Source: Bufo bufo
Lineage: Eukaryota > Chordata > Amphibia > Anura > Bufonidae
DNA length: 64,000 nucleotides
Reading direction: 5' to 3'
NCBI RefSeq assembly: GCF_905171765.1
Contig: NC_053394.1
Location: 155,766,015 to 155,830,014 of the forward strand
Below the pieces are notes generated by a model. That model was not told where the DNA came from. It was given only the letters and a program-made list of their open reading frames with translations, and did not search any database. The position numbers and the translations under genes are program-made. The first letter of the stretch is position 1. Each line of letters opens with the position of its first letter. Shown here piece by piece: positions 33,201-42,563 of this stretch.

Positions 33201-33848
33201 CTTCTGGAGCCAGGGGTACCCCAAGACCACCGAGTAGTGTGGAGACGAAATAACCTGGAGACAGACAGACTCTCTGTGAACGGCACCAATGGCTATCCCC
33301 ACTGGAAGGGTCTCATGAGTCACGTGTGACGACAGAAGGGGTCTGCCGTCTATCGCCTCAAGAGCCAGTGGGGAACCTCGAGCCTGCAGAGGAATGGAAT
33401 TGGCGGCAGCGAACACACTATCAATAAACAAACCACCAGCACCAGAGTCCACCAACGCCTGGGTCGTCACCGAGCCCCCGACCCAGGAGAGGACAACAGT
33501 GATCAGTGGTTTGTCAACACGGGAAACCGGGGACGAGGAGACTCCAACCAAGATCTGCCCCCGACAGGATCTCAGGTACGAGCGTTTCCCGGACGGTTTG
33601 GACATGTCAACCGAAAATGCCCACGAGGCCACAGTACATGCATCGACCCTCGCGTCTCCGGAGTACCCTCTCCCCCTCGGACAGGCGAGCAAACCCCAGC
33701 TGCATGGGTTCACCCCCAGACAAGTCATCCCCAGGAGGCGTGGGAGGAGAGGGAGGCACGGGTGTGACAGCAAACGTAGGCGCCAATCTGTTAGAAGACC
33801 TCCGCAGGCTCTCCTTAAAGGAAGGTCTCTCCCTGAGTCTGGTGTCAA
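30243..33848 (-). CDS. pol: Chromovirus Pol polyprotein (PR-RT-RH-IN-chromodomain)
   Basis: An open frame of 1201 codons with no stop. The first ~90 residues overlap gag in another frame and are probably not translated as such. Domains: aspartic protease around residue 134 (LVDSGAGG); reverse transcriptase 300-470 with FTKLDLRAAYN and the catalytic YLDD at 444; RNase H with EVDASETGVGA near 594; integrase zinc-binding H-H-C-C (778-819), then core Asp 849 (GMDF), Asp 909 (SDRGSQF) and Glu 945 (AAERSNQ), D-35-E spacing; chromodomain 1137-1190 (YEVSNILDSR, LVHWRGYG, RSWVP), which in this family directs integration toward marked chromatin. Order and chromodomain place it with vertebrate chromoviruses. 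All catalytic residues are present. Pol lies in the -1 frame relative to the zinc-knuckle reading frame, consistent with frameshift expression. Confidence 0.96.
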   Translation of the reverse strand: MTPDSGRDLPLRRACGGLLTDWRLRLLSHPCLPLLPRLLGMTCLGVNPCSWGLLACPRGRGYSGDARVDACTVASWAFSVDMSKPSGKRSYLRSCRGQILVGVSSSPVSRVDKPLITVVLSWVGGSVTTQALVDSGAGGLFIDSVFAAANSIPLQARGSPLALEAIDGRPLLSSHVTHETLPVGIAIGAVHRESVCLQVISSPHYSVVLGYPWLQKHNPTFDWRSAEILSWSPQCGASCIHGSVKLLCTSSDSLLPPEYEEYRDVFDKVRAVALPPHRPYDCAIELQPGAVPPRGKVYPLSVAENEAMEEYVREALSRGHIRKSSSPAGAGFFFVKKKGGELRPCIDYRGLNRITIKNAYPIPLISELFDRLKGATVFTKLDLRAAYNLVRIKAGDEWKTAFNTRTGHYESLVMPFGLCNAPAVFQEFINDVFRDLLQQCVVVYLDDILVYSESMEAHILDVRRVLQRLRENKLFGKIEKCEFHRSQVTFLGYIISAEGFSMDPEKVSAVLQWPQPSGLRSLQRFLGFANYYRKFIRYFSLLAKPLTDLTRKGSNSQVWPLEAIRAFEALKSAFVSAPILSHPNPGLPFVLEVDASETGVGALLSQRRTPEGPLLPCGFYSWKLSSAECNYQIGDRELLAIVQALKEWRHLLEGSVVPVLILTDHKNLTYLSEAKRLTPRQARWALFLSRFNYVVSYLPGSKNIRADALSWQYSELSREESIPTSVIPPNQILAAIRTSLTSPLGEQILAAQSGAPSGRPNGRCFVPEELRTRLLRTYHNSKTAGHPGKNQLSWAVSRLFWWPSLRSHIAAYVAACSVCAQSKSPRHLPLGLLQPIATGERPWSHLGMDFIVDLPASRGHTVILMIVDRFSKMCHCVPLKKLPSAQELATIFAREVFRLHGLPKEIVSDRGSQFVSRFWRAFCSQLGIHLSFSSAYHPQSNGAAERSNQALEQFLRCYVSDHQDNWVDLLPWAEFARNTAVNSSSGTSPFMANYGFQPAVLPEVFSPQDIPAVEDHLSVLRASWVQIQKSLEASAQRQRLQADRRRAPAPSYQVGDRVWLSTRNLNLRVPTPKLAPRFVGPFRVLRRVNPVAYALALPPGMRISNVFHVSLLKPLVCNRFTSSVPRPRPVRVGNHEEYEVSNILDSRLVRGRVQFLVHWRGYGPEERSWVPSADVHAPALLRAFHARFPQKPFFAPRRRGP

Positions 33849-34560
33849 TCAAAATCAGGAAAGAAATAAGAGACTCGAGCTCCACTGGTAGGTCCTTAGC
33901 TGCAACCTCATCCTTCAAGGCATCCGAGAGACCATGAGAGAAAGCAGCGACCAGAGCCTCATTATTCCAGCCCACCTCTGCTGCCAGGGTACGAAACTCA
34001 ATGGCGTATTCAGCTACGCATCGTGAACCCTGTCTGATGGACATAAGGAGCTTCGCAGCAGAGGCAGCACGAGCCGGCACATCGAATACCTTCCGAAGAG
34101 AAGCAACAAAACCGGAAAACTCGGCAACCACCGGATTGTTGTTCTCCCATAAAAGGCTGGCCCAGGCCAAGGCCTTGTCCGAGAGCAGCGAGATCAAGAA
34201 GCCCACCTTTGATCTCTCAGTAGGAAAGGCATGTGGCAGCAACTCGAAATAAATGCCCACCTGGTTAAGGAAACCTCGGCACTGAGTTGGCTCTCCCCCA
34301 AAGCGCTGTGGAAGAGGGGCAGAACCGGTCATACCCCGAAACACCGCAGGCGCAACAACAGGTGTCGGGGTAGACTCTGGCGCAACAACCGGAGCGGCAG
34401 TAGGAGCGACAACCGACCCATCGGCAACGGGAGCGAAATGAGCCGTGCGTTCAAGCAGGGTTTGCAACGCCACAGCGAACCGACCCAACAGGTGATCCTG
34501 CTGATCAAGTCTGGCAACCAGCATGGGTAGCGAGGATGGCCCTGTACCGTCAGAACTCAT
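33607..34560 (-). CDS. gag: Chromovirus Gag, with a 1-nt shift in the zinc knuckle
   Basis: Capsid/nucleocapsid precursor, 317 codons in this copy. The ATG is at 34560, 13 nt from the 5' LTR, in a gccATGa context. A predicted helical N-terminus (MLVARLDQQDHLLGRF) is followed by a Pro/Ala-rich linker and a retrotransposon-gag capsid region (FLNQVGIYFELLP ... AEYAIEFRTLAAEVGWN ... ALVAAFSHGLSDALKDEV). The C-terminus enters a CCHC zinc knuckle (CMYCG) but the His and last Cys lie in the next frame: one base appears to be missing near 33622, so the knuckle is cut and the frame stops at 33607. Either this otherwise young copy has a disabling deletion, or the base is an assembly error. Confidence 0.9.
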   Translation of the reverse strand: MSSDGTGPSSLPMLVARLDQQDHLLGRFAVALQTLLERTAHFAPVADGSVVAPTAAPVVAPESTPTPVVAPAVFRGMTGSAPLPQRFGGEPTQCRGFLNQVGIYFELLPHAFPTERSKVGFLISLLSDKALAWASLLWENNNPVVAEFSGFVASLRKVFDVPARAASAAKLLMSIRQGSRCVAEYAIEFRTLAAEVGWNNEALVAAFSHGLSDALKDEVAAKDLPVELESLISFLILIDTRLRERPSFKESLRRSSNRLAPTFAVTPVPPSPPTPPGDDLSGGEPMQLGFARLSEGERVLRRREGRCMYCGLVGIFG

Positions 34561-34561
34561 G

Positions 34562-34571
34562 GCTTGGTCCT
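34562..34571 (-). promoter_or_regulatory. Self-priming type primer-binding site
   Basis: Two nt inside the 5' LTR the sense strand reads AGGACCAAGC, not a TGG-type tRNA site. This is exactly complementary (10 of 10) to GCTTGGTCCT at the predicted 5' end of the mRNA (34936-34927). Tf1 of fission yeast and vertebrate sushi-type chromoviruses prime reverse transcription from the folded 5' end of their own mRNA in this way, so the site is assigned to that mechanism. The gag ATG follows directly. Confidence 0.75.
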
Positions 34572-34573
34572 AA

Positions 34574-35101
34574 TGTCACGGAACCATGAACCAGACGTAC
34601 AACAAGAGATAAGTGAAAATAAGAAGGCTTTATTGAAAATAAAGCTGTAAAGCAAAAGTCCAAACGAATGGTGAAACCGAAGCAGAGTCTTTGAGAGGCC
34701 AGAGATCAGGAACCAGAAGGGTGGTCAGACGAAGCCAGGATCAGGAACCAGCAGGGTAGTCAGACGAAGCCAGGATCAGGAACCAGCAGGGTAGTCAGAC
34801 GAAACCAGGATCAGGAACCAGCAGGGTAGTCAGACGAAGCCAGGATCAGGAACCAGCAGGGTAGTCAGACGAAACCAGGATCAGGAACCAGAAGCAGCAG
34901 CAGTCTTAGAAGCATGTGAACACAGGAGGACCAAGCAAGGAACTGAAGCCACAGACCTCCTATATATATGAGCTAGGCATCCAGCTCCTCCCAGTGGGAA
35001 GGAGGAGCCGCAGGGTGGAAGGCTACAAGAAACCCAGAAACCAAGATGGCCGCCAGCACATGTCAAACGAAGGAGAACAGCAAGAAGGTAAGACTATGAC
35101 A
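34574..35101 (-). repeat. 5' LTR of the chromovirus
   Basis: In sense (minus) orientation it has a TATA-like run (34969-34961) and, 24 nt later, GCTTGGTCCT (34936-34927) at the expected transcription start. The 35-bp tandem units follow downstream. Compared with the 3' LTR only one difference was noticed. Confidence 0.95.
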
Positions 35102-36061
35102 GTAGTGCCAATATAAATATATGATAAGGTTGTTACCAATTAGTTCATCAACCAATACAAAAATAGTGCACTCCCCTTTGTGGACGTATTACAATTCATT
35201 CATTTACACCACGTGTCAATGTAAACACAGACTAACAAACATCTTCTATATATACTGTGGTATTGTAGCCATACTATCCATTTACCGTTTTCATACTCAT
35301 AGTGCATATATAAAGTGCAAATAATAAAGTGCATGGTGCAATTAAAACACTTAACATCTATACCTTGCTGGGGGTTTATGAAATAAACCAAGGGGATGGC
35401 GTCTTAACTCGTGTGGATGCATGCCAATTCTCCGTGTCTAGTCCTCGCCAATGCGCATGTGTCAGCCCTTCCCCTCCTGTTAGGCGGTACATAACCGCTG
35501 TGCGTCACCAGCAGGCGGAGACCAAGCGCAGTGACGTCTGGTGTACTGCGTCAGCACGCTCCGCGCGCATCACGTGCCCGCGAATCCGCCGTCACAGACA
35601 CCAGAGTTACTTTACTTGCCTTTTCCGCCATTTTACAACAGGGCAATCTTTTGGGCATTGACTCTATCTGACATCCTCCTTCTTCCTGTTACTTCCTATA
35701 AACCAAATTACCAACCCAGCAAGATAAGTTAATGATGATACTTTCAAATAATATAACAACATAAAAAATCGTATTGTGGCATAATTGATCTGCATAATTT
35801 CCACTGGGTTCACCCAATACAGCATTCTGGACACACAAGAAAACAGGCAATAGAGGAGGTGTACTAGCCCACCATTAGTCTCATATATGAGTCTCCAGTC
35901 CAGTGGATGTGACACAGATATCTGTTATTTTAACCCCTTAAGGACACATGATGGAAATATTCAGTCATTATTCCCTTTTATTCCAGAAGTTGTGTCCTTA
36001 ATTACATATGGTTTGTGATTCTGTCTGCCACCCTTTAGTGACTGTGTTTTTAAATCCTTAA

Positions 36062-36456
36062 AGGGGTATTTCCATTTCAGACAATGGGGGCATATTGCTA
36101 GGATAAGCCCCCATTGTCTGATAGGTGCGGGTCCCACCTCTGGGACCCACACCTATATCGAGAACGAAGCGGGGAGACTTGTGGCTGGAGGACCCCAGGT
36201 TTCCCGGGGTCCGTCCACCACCAGGCACAGCGCCCCGCCTCTCCCACTGAAATGAATGGGAGCGCGCCGCACATGCGCGGCCACCACTCCCTTTCATTTC
36301 TATGGAGCCGATGGAAATAGCCGAGGCAGCGAGCCACAAATCTCCCCGCTTCGTTCTCTATATAGGTGCGGGTCCCAGAGGTCGGACCCGCACCTATCAG
36401 ACAATGTGGGCATATCCTAGTGATATGCCCCCATTGTCTGAGATGGGAAAACCCCT
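36062..36456. mobile_element. TTAA-flanked foldback MITE, 395 bp
   Basis: TTAA at 36058-36061 and 36457-36460. The arms pair: AGACAATGGGGGCAT with ATGCCCCCATTGTCT, and AGGTGCGGGTCCCA repeated in both orientations. No coding capacity. The TTAA target resembles the elements at 18.2 and 19.5 kb, although the termini (AGGGGTATTTCC) differ. Confidence 0.85.
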
Positions 36457-36819
36457 TTAAAATACAATACATGTGAATGGGCTTTTGAAAGCTACGTGTA
36501 GCGAAAAAAAAAAAAAAAGCACAGAAAATCTAGCATGCTGTAATTTGTGTCGCTGCGGACTGAGCCAAATGTACACATTGTGATCAAAACAAAACAAAAA
36601 CTGCCCTTATATATAATTTTCTTACAGTTCTGAAGCCTCAGGGGTGCTGACAGGCAGCTGGGCTCAGGGGTGCTAAAGTGGGCACCGCACAATAAGAAAA
36701 AAATATTTTTTATTACACCTCAGGTCAGACCACCAATCAGACCCCCAATGTTAATAAGACCCCAATAAGACCTCAGATCAGAACCCAATATGAATGACCA
36801 ACAATCAGACCTCAGATAG

Positions 36820-37180
36820 CAGCCCCCAGTGCCTCTCCATTAGCCCCCCAGTGCCTCTCCATCAGCCCCCCATCAGCCCCCCAGTGCCTCTCATCAGCCC
36901 CCCATCAGCCCCCCAGTGCCTCTCATCAGCCCCCCAGTGCCTCTCATCAGCCCCCCAGTGCCTCTCATCAGCCCCCCAGTGCCTCTCATCAGCCCCCCAG
37001 TCCTCTATATCAGCCCCCAGTCGTCTATATCAGCCCCCAGTCCTCTATATCAGCCCCCAGTGCCTCTCATCAGCCCCCAGTCCTCTATATCAGCCCCCAG
37101 TCCTCTATATCAGCCCCCAATGCCTCTCATCAGCCCCCAGTCCTCTATATCAGCCCCCAGAGTCTCTCTATTAGCCGCCC
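36820..37180 (+). repeat. Minisatellite, CAGCCCCCAGTGCCTCTCAT units
   Basis: About 16 imperfect tandem units of roughly 20 bp (cagccccccagtgcctctcat, with a variant cagcccccagtcctctatat). The open frames across it simply repeat SAPQCLS- or QSSISAP-like peptides and are not called as genes. It is GC-richer than its surroundings. Confidence 0.92.
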
Positions 37181-37521
37181 AGTGCCCCATTCACTAGCGC
37201 CCAGTGCTGCCCCATCCACCAGCTCCGAGTGCCCCCTCCACCAGCCTCCAGTCAGTGCCTCTCCATTCAGCCTATACGCCTTTAGTATAAAAGAAAAAAA
37301 ACTTACACTTACCTCTCCTGCTCCTGGACGCAGACGCTCTTCTACTGCTGTAGGCTGCGCACGGAGTGACGTCACAGAGCGACTCACTCGGCTCCTGTGC
37401 GCAGCCCTCACAGCCGACAGCCGAGGACCAGGAAGGTGGCGGGGGGCAGGGGCATAGCTATTGCCTCCCTTAGGCAAGTGACAAACTGCCCCCCTCATTC
37501 TTAGGCAAGTGACAAACTCAG

Positions 37522-37735
37522 CTCTGCTAAATCTACAATGAGCAACTACAACAAATGTAATGCCAAACTGCAGTTCCTCTATGTGATGCCTTGGATAGCT
37601 TACACTGGACCCACAGGCTGTGGGTCCAGTGTAAGCTATTCAAGGCATCACAATCACATAGAGGAACTGCTGCTTGGCATTACATTTGATTTGTTGTAGT
37701 TGCGCATTGTAGATGTTGCTCATTGTAGATTGCCC
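37522..37735. repeat. Long hairpin-forming inverted repeat
   Basis: The arms around 37525-37617 and 37620-37735 are close to exact inverses (for example atgccttggatagcttac / gtaagctattcaaggcat), centred on acaggctgt near 37618. It probably represents a foldback MITE. The flanks are low-complexity and the target duplication was not resolved. Confidence 0.8.
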
Positions 37736-37915
37736 CCAATGCCCCCACTAAGTAATACTGCCCCCACATACAGTGCCCTCCATTATGTAATTTGCCCCCC
37801 AGTGCCCCCACTAAGTAATATTGCCCCCACATACAGTAATACAGTAATATTGCCCCCACATACAGTAATACAGTAATATTGCCCCCACATTGCCCCCAAT
37901 ACTGAACTGCCCCCA
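37736..37915 (+). repeat. Tandem 'tattgcccccacatacagtaatacagtaa' repeat
   Basis: Three to four imperfect units of about 30 bp, in a region where ttgccccca recurs. No gene. Confidence 0.75.
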
Positions 37916-37919
37916 CAGA

Positions 37920-38462
37920 CAGTGCACAGACTCAATCACAGGCTCCATTATGTAATTTGAAATTGCCGCCAAAAACCCCCCCATCCCCGTACATACTTGT
38001 GACGCTCGCTGACGCTGATGATCCTGTTCCTGTACTTGCAGCGGGTGTCTTTGTCTAGTGATCTTTCCCTACACCTGTAATATTTGAATACCTTCAGTCG
38101 TCACTTCCTGTTGTGACGTCCCCCGGATATGACGATAGGATCGGGTGTATTGGTGCGAGATCCCGCGAGACCCGCGACCTCCAGCCGAACAGGAGGAGTC
38201 AAGAAGCCGGCGCAGATCATTAATGCAGAGCAGCAGATGATGTCAGACATGGATCACAGGTAGGGGGCGTGGCGCGGGCGGCGGCTAGGAATCGGAAGAA
38301 GATGTTAGTCACTTAGATGGATGGATCTCACAAGTATGGGGCGTGGCACGGCGGCGGCTACGGTAATAGTACTAGGGATTCGGAATCCAGAGCGTGAAAG
38401 GGAACGGCATTCCTGCCATGAAAAAAAGTGCAGGAACGCCGTTCCCACGCGTTCCCCCTCGA
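37920..38462. other. No gene recognised; small inverted repeat
   Basis: Two near-copies of 'ggggcgtggc.cgg' (38265-38345) and a 15-bp inverted pair GGGAACGGCATTCCTGC / GCAGGAACGCCGTTCCC at 38400-38447. Nothing else. Confidence 0.5.
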
Positions 38463-38469
38463 CTCGACC

Positions 38470-38604
38470 CCTGAAGTGAAAACGTTTCGGGTCTCTCACA
38501 GAACCTTTCTCAAGTCAGGTGAAACATAAAGTGCAGTAGTGCCAATATAAATATATGATAAGGTTGTTACCAATTAGTTCATCAACCAATACAAAAATAG
38601 TGGA
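38470..38604. repeat. Short extra copy of the PLE 2 terminal sequence
   Basis: Repeats 29641-29703 plus 35107-35160 of the left arm in the same orientation (acctttctcaagtcaggtg ... aatacaaaaatagtg), then passes directly into PLE coding sequence. This junction shows that the chromovirus-free arm sequence is contiguous, confirming the arm was interrupted later. Confidence 0.85.
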
Positions 38605-38605
38605 C

Positions 38606-40961
38606 TAATGACGTTGAAGCGTTTTTGGTAAAACAACAAGCTTTCCTGGATAAGATGTGAAAAGACCTTGAAGAGATCAAAAGGTCTAAATGGCACGGGG
38701 ATCAAAATGATTACGAGTCTGGAGATGTCTACACTTGGGAACAACCCTGCCATGTTGACAGGAATATGATGCCAAGAAAGATACCCAAACGGAATAAGGA
38801 AATGAAGAAATGGGTGAGCAATAAAGATACAACAAATGATGACAGCAATGCTATTCTACCTGGGACTTTTTTAGGAGCACATTACACTATGGGAGACGCC
38901 CCACAAGAAGGGGAGGACGAAGACACAGAAGATCTGGGAAAAACCAGAGCGCAAAGATTAATGAGGACCAACAACTCCAGACAGATGAATGCAAAGAAGA
39001 AATAGAGAGGAATGTAGTGGTAAACATTTCTTCACATACATTGACTGAGCATGAATTGAAGGTATTGAACAAAGGACTGTCCTTCTGTCCACAGGCTAAG
39101 CCTGATTGGTTTCAGATGGAACTGGACTTGAACCGCCTCTTCAGGAATCTCAGACTGAGGGTGTGGTTCGACTCCGGTTCCACTGAGACTTTGATTGCAA
39201 ATAAGGCTACTACATCAGATATTGGGTTAACGTTGAAACAATTTGGTTTGCATTTAAAAAGTGATTTTTTTTCCTATTGTGAATTCACACGCCCTAGAAT
39301 GTTTTATCGAAGCAGTGAAAAGGGATATAGCCTTATTGAGACGAAAAAACTAAATCAGATGCATTTGTGAAACCAAATATTACTGTGCAAGAAATGTCTG
39401 CCTTGGAGAGTCTGTCCATGGACCCCGATCTCACTATAAAACCCGCGGATAAGGGTGGTGGAATCGTGGTCATGGACACCTCTCAATATGTAAAAGAGAT
39501 ACATAGACAATTAGGAGAACCTGGTGTGTACAAACCATTGGGTAAGGACCCCAGGTTTGAGATTGTTAGAAAAATTGAGGCACAGTTAAATACAGCAGAG
39601 GAAAAGGGTATCATAAATAAACAACTTAAAGAGTTTTTGGTGGTGAAGTCTCCAGTTACTCCAACCATATATGTATTACCCAAAATACATAAGAGGCTGA
39701 TAGACCCTCCGGGACGGCCGATAATTTCTGGCAGGAATTCTATTTTCTCAAATATTAATGTCTTTCTTGACAAAATATTGAGAGAATATGCCATGGGTGC
39801 AAAATCATACATCAGAGATACTGGAGACTTCATCACCAAAATAAGAGAGATACGGATCCCGAAAGGGGCGATTTTAGCATCTTTTGATATTGTATCACTA
39901 TACACTTCGATTAATGATGGACTTTCATGTATTTTTGAACTCCATAGACAAGGAGATCCAATTTACATTAACGGCATCGGTGGACCAGGTGCAGTATTTA
40001 GATACTCAGGTTTATATAGAGGATGAACAAATACACATGGATTTGAATATAAAACCCACTAATAAGAACACATTACTGCATTTTGCAAGTGGACACCCAA
40101 GGAGGATGGTAAATTCTTTACCATTCAGTCAAATGCTCAGAGTAAGGAGAATAGTAGACAAGGATGACAATATGAATCAGGCACTAAGAAATATGGAGCA
40201 ATCATTTGTGAATAGGGGTTATCCCAGAAATTTGGTGAAAAGACACGCGGACAAAGTAAGAGGCATGTCCAGAGAGGAACTGCTAGTTACTAAACCAAAA
40301 CAGGCTAGTGAAAGGTTACCTTTTGTGTCATCCTATAATGAGTTTAGCCCAAGCATAGAACGTATAGTGAGGCGCCATTGGGGGCTATTGAGCAGTGGTC
40401 ACCCCACTATAGTGGCCTTTAAAGAACCGCCTATGATGGCATACAAAAGAGCAGGGAATATTAGGGACAAAGTGGTGCATTCCAAAGTCCCTGAAAAAAG
40501 CCAGTTAAGACAAACCTTTTTGAAGACGAGACGTACAGGATGTTTCCCATGTTTGGGGTGTGTGAACTGTAAGCTTATGCATAAGGGGTCAGTATTTACA
40601 CATCCCGACACAGGAGAAACATTTAACATCAAATAATATCTCACATGTGACTCATCATGGGTAATCTACGTGTTATGGTGCCCTTGCAAAAAGCTTTATG
40701 TGGGTGAAACCACGTGTGATCTGAAAACTAGGTTAAATAACCATAGACAATCCATCAGAAAGAAAAGAAAAGATCTGCCGGTGTCAAAGCACTTTGCGGA
40801 AAATGAATCATAAAGAAAATGATTTGAGATTTATGATCTTGGATCATGTTAAAGGAGGGGATAGGTTAACTGTTTTAAAGAAAAATGAGCTCAGATGGAT
40901 TTTTTGTTTGGATACCTTGAAACCTAAAGGATTAAACGTCGAGTTTAGGGTAACAGGGGGG
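38606..40961 (+). pseudogene. PLE 2 reverse transcriptase / GIY-YIG, internally deleted
   Basis: The + strand carries an N-terminal charged region (stop at 39003), then, from about 39012, LTEHELKVLNKGLSFCP, then IKPADKGGGIVVMD (RT motif 1), LPKIHKRLIDPPGRPIISG and ASFDIVSLYTSI (motif A) in a frame starting near 39367. Immediately afterwards (39916) the frame jumps to downstream thumb sequence (EIQFTLT, YLDTQVYI), so motifs B and C with the catalytic Asp pair are deleted. Later RRTGCFPCLGCVNC precedes a stop at 40636, and a GIY-YIG segment (KKLYVGETTCDLKTRL) lies around 40640-40815. Clearly dead. Confidence 0.92.
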
Positions 40962-41857
40962 ATGGTGGGCTAGTACCCCTCCTCTATTGCCTGTTTTCTT
41001 GTGTGTCCAGAATGCTGTATTGGGTGAACCCAGTGGAAATTATGCGGATCAATTATGCCACAATACGATTTTTTATGTTGTTATATTATTTGAAAGTATC
41101 ATCATTAACTTATCTTGCTGGGTTGGTAATTTGGTTTATAGGAAGTAACAGGAAGAAGGAGGATGTCAGATAGAGTCATTGTCCAAAAGATTGCCCTGTT
41201 GTAAAATGGCGGAAAAGGCAAGTGAAGGGACGCTGGTGTCTGTGACGGCGGATTCGCGGGCACGTGATGCGCTTGGAGCGTGCTGACGCAGTACACCAGA
41301 CATCACGGCTCTTGGTCTCCGCCTGCTGGTGACGCACAGCGGTTATGTACCGCCTAACAGGAGGGGAAGGGCTGACACATGGGCATTGGCGAAGACTAGA
41401 CGCGGAGAATTGGCGTGCATCCACACGAGTTAAGACGCCATCCCCTTGGTTTATTTCATAAACCCCCAGCAAGGTATAGATGTTAAGTGTTTTAATTGCA
41501 CCATGCACTTTATTATTTTCACTTTACATATGCACTATGATTATGAAAACGGTAAATGAATAGTATGGCTACAATACCACAGTATATATAGAAGATGTTT
41601 GTTAGTCTGTGTTTACATTGACACGTGGTGTAAATGAATGAATTGTAATACGTCCACAAAGGGGAGTGCACTATTTTTGTATTGGTTGATGAACTAATTG
41701 GTAACAACCTTATCATATATATATATTGGCACTACTGCACTTTATGTTTCACCTGACTTGAGAAAGGTTCTGTGAGAGAACCGAAACATTGTCACTTGAT
41801 ATGTGTGAATAAAAGAGCACATTTTATCTTTCAAGGAGTGCTGCGAACTTTCTTTGC
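40962..41857 (+). repeat. Right inverted arm / 3' end of PLE 2
   Basis: It follows the coding region and equals the reverse complement of the left arm (896 bp each). A hammerhead-like order is visible near 41752-41800: cttgaga, stem ggttc/gaacc, cGAAAc, ttgTCa. The CUGAUGA box is altered, so cleavage is doubtful. Confidence 0.85.
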
Positions 41858-41988
41858 TATATATATATATATAGATATATATATAGAAACATAAACACAC
41901 ATGCATGCATAGATAAATATGGACACATATACACACATGCATATGTAGAGATATATATATACACACATATATACATACTGTAGGAAGG
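41858..41988 (+). repeat. TA / CA microsatellite
   Basis: Imperfect (TA)n, (ATAC)n and (CACATA)n runs extend to the start of the solo LTR and resume at 42564-42605. Confidence 0.85.
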
Positions 41989-42563
41989 CGCAAGGGTCCG
42001 TCATTGACGGAAGGTATGTGTCACCGAAATTCCTGGCCTCGGTGAGGTAAGAGCCGGTAATTTTAAGTGTCAGCGGCAGTTAGTGCTGGCTGACACTATT
42101 TGTTATTTAGTATGGCTGTAGAGCCGATCCGGGCCGGCTCTTACTGGGAGCAGCCAAAGTGCAGGGTGGGTGGCTTCTCCCCACGCTCCAGGCTGGGTTT
42201 TGGCTGGGATATAAAAACCCAGCCAGCAGTCTCAGCTGTGTGGAATATCCTCCATTTCACAGTGAAGCTGTGGAGACGCTGTGGTTTTGGGATCTGCATG
42301 AGGTGTGCCGTGCTAAAGGGCTGAGAGCCGCATTGCTAGAAAACAGGCCACCTAAAGCCTGATGTGGATGGCTGAGGAAAAACTGCTAACCAGGTAAACG
42401 TTTGTGTTCTGTGGACTTTCCATGGTGTGAACATACACCAATACTACGAACTGTTATTTTGTTTTGCCTTTTGTGTGAATAAACACTGAACTATTTAAAT
42501 TAAAGACTTTGTGATTGCCTCTATACTGCGTCGCTAAGCTGCCTACCAGAGCAAATCCCCACA
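41989..42563 (+). mobile_element. Solo LTR, 575 bp
   Basis: Starts TGTAGGAAGG and ends ATCCCCACA, with ATAC on both sides (41985-41988; 42564-42567; the flanks are an ATAC-rich microsatellite, so the exact duplication is ambiguous). Inside are a TATA box in gggatataaaaaccc (about 42208) and a polyadenylation signal gaataaacac (about 42477), in the order expected for U3-R-U5 on the + strand. No coding region. Confidence 0.75.

Larger units (their letters stand above)
29704..35101 (-). mobile_element. Chromodomain Ty3/gypsy retrotransposon (chromovirus), young copy
   Basis: Two 528-bp LTRs (29704-30231 and 34574-35101) start TGTCACGG and end ATGACA, with 5-bp duplications GTAGT outside. By eye the LTRs differ at a single position (accatgaca / actatgaca near the end), indicating very recent insertion. 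Gene order on the minus strand is gag, protease, RT, RNase H, integrase, chromodomain. A polypurine tract (GGGGGAGGTAC, 30242-30232) joins pol to the 3' LTR. Confidence 0.96.
29577..35875. repeat. Left inverted arm of PLE 2 (split by the chromovirus)
   Basis: Positions 29577-29703 plus 35107-35875 (896 bp net) are the reverse complement of 40962-41857 (896 bp) apart from scattered differences. The chromovirus sits inside it, with GTAGT duplicated at 29699-29703 and 35102-35106. Long inverted terminal repeats are common in PLE insertions. Both arms contain the same 110-codon frame, which follows from the repeat and is not called a gene. A 92-bp stretch before it (29485-29576) is unassigned. 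Confidence 0.85.

Noticed and set aside
30290..34530. Many open frames of 60-165 codons on the + strand across the chromovirus
   Set aside because: They are antisense shadows of gag and pol, produced by the GC-rich codon usage; none has recognisable motifs.
35329..35661. 110-codon frame conserved between 35329-35661 and 41176-41508
   Set aside because: The two regions are the inverted arms of PLE 2, so conservation reflects shared descent of the repeat; no domain or start context supports a protein.
36794..37197. Two overlapping Ser/Pro-rich ORFs
   Set aside because: They are translations of a ~20-bp minisatellite in two frames; every frame of such an array stays open.
41752..41800. Functional hammerhead ribozyme in the PLE 2 arms
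   Set aside because: Stem II and GAAA are present, but the CUGAUGA box is replaced by an altered sequence in all three copies seen, so it is treated only as ribozyme-like.
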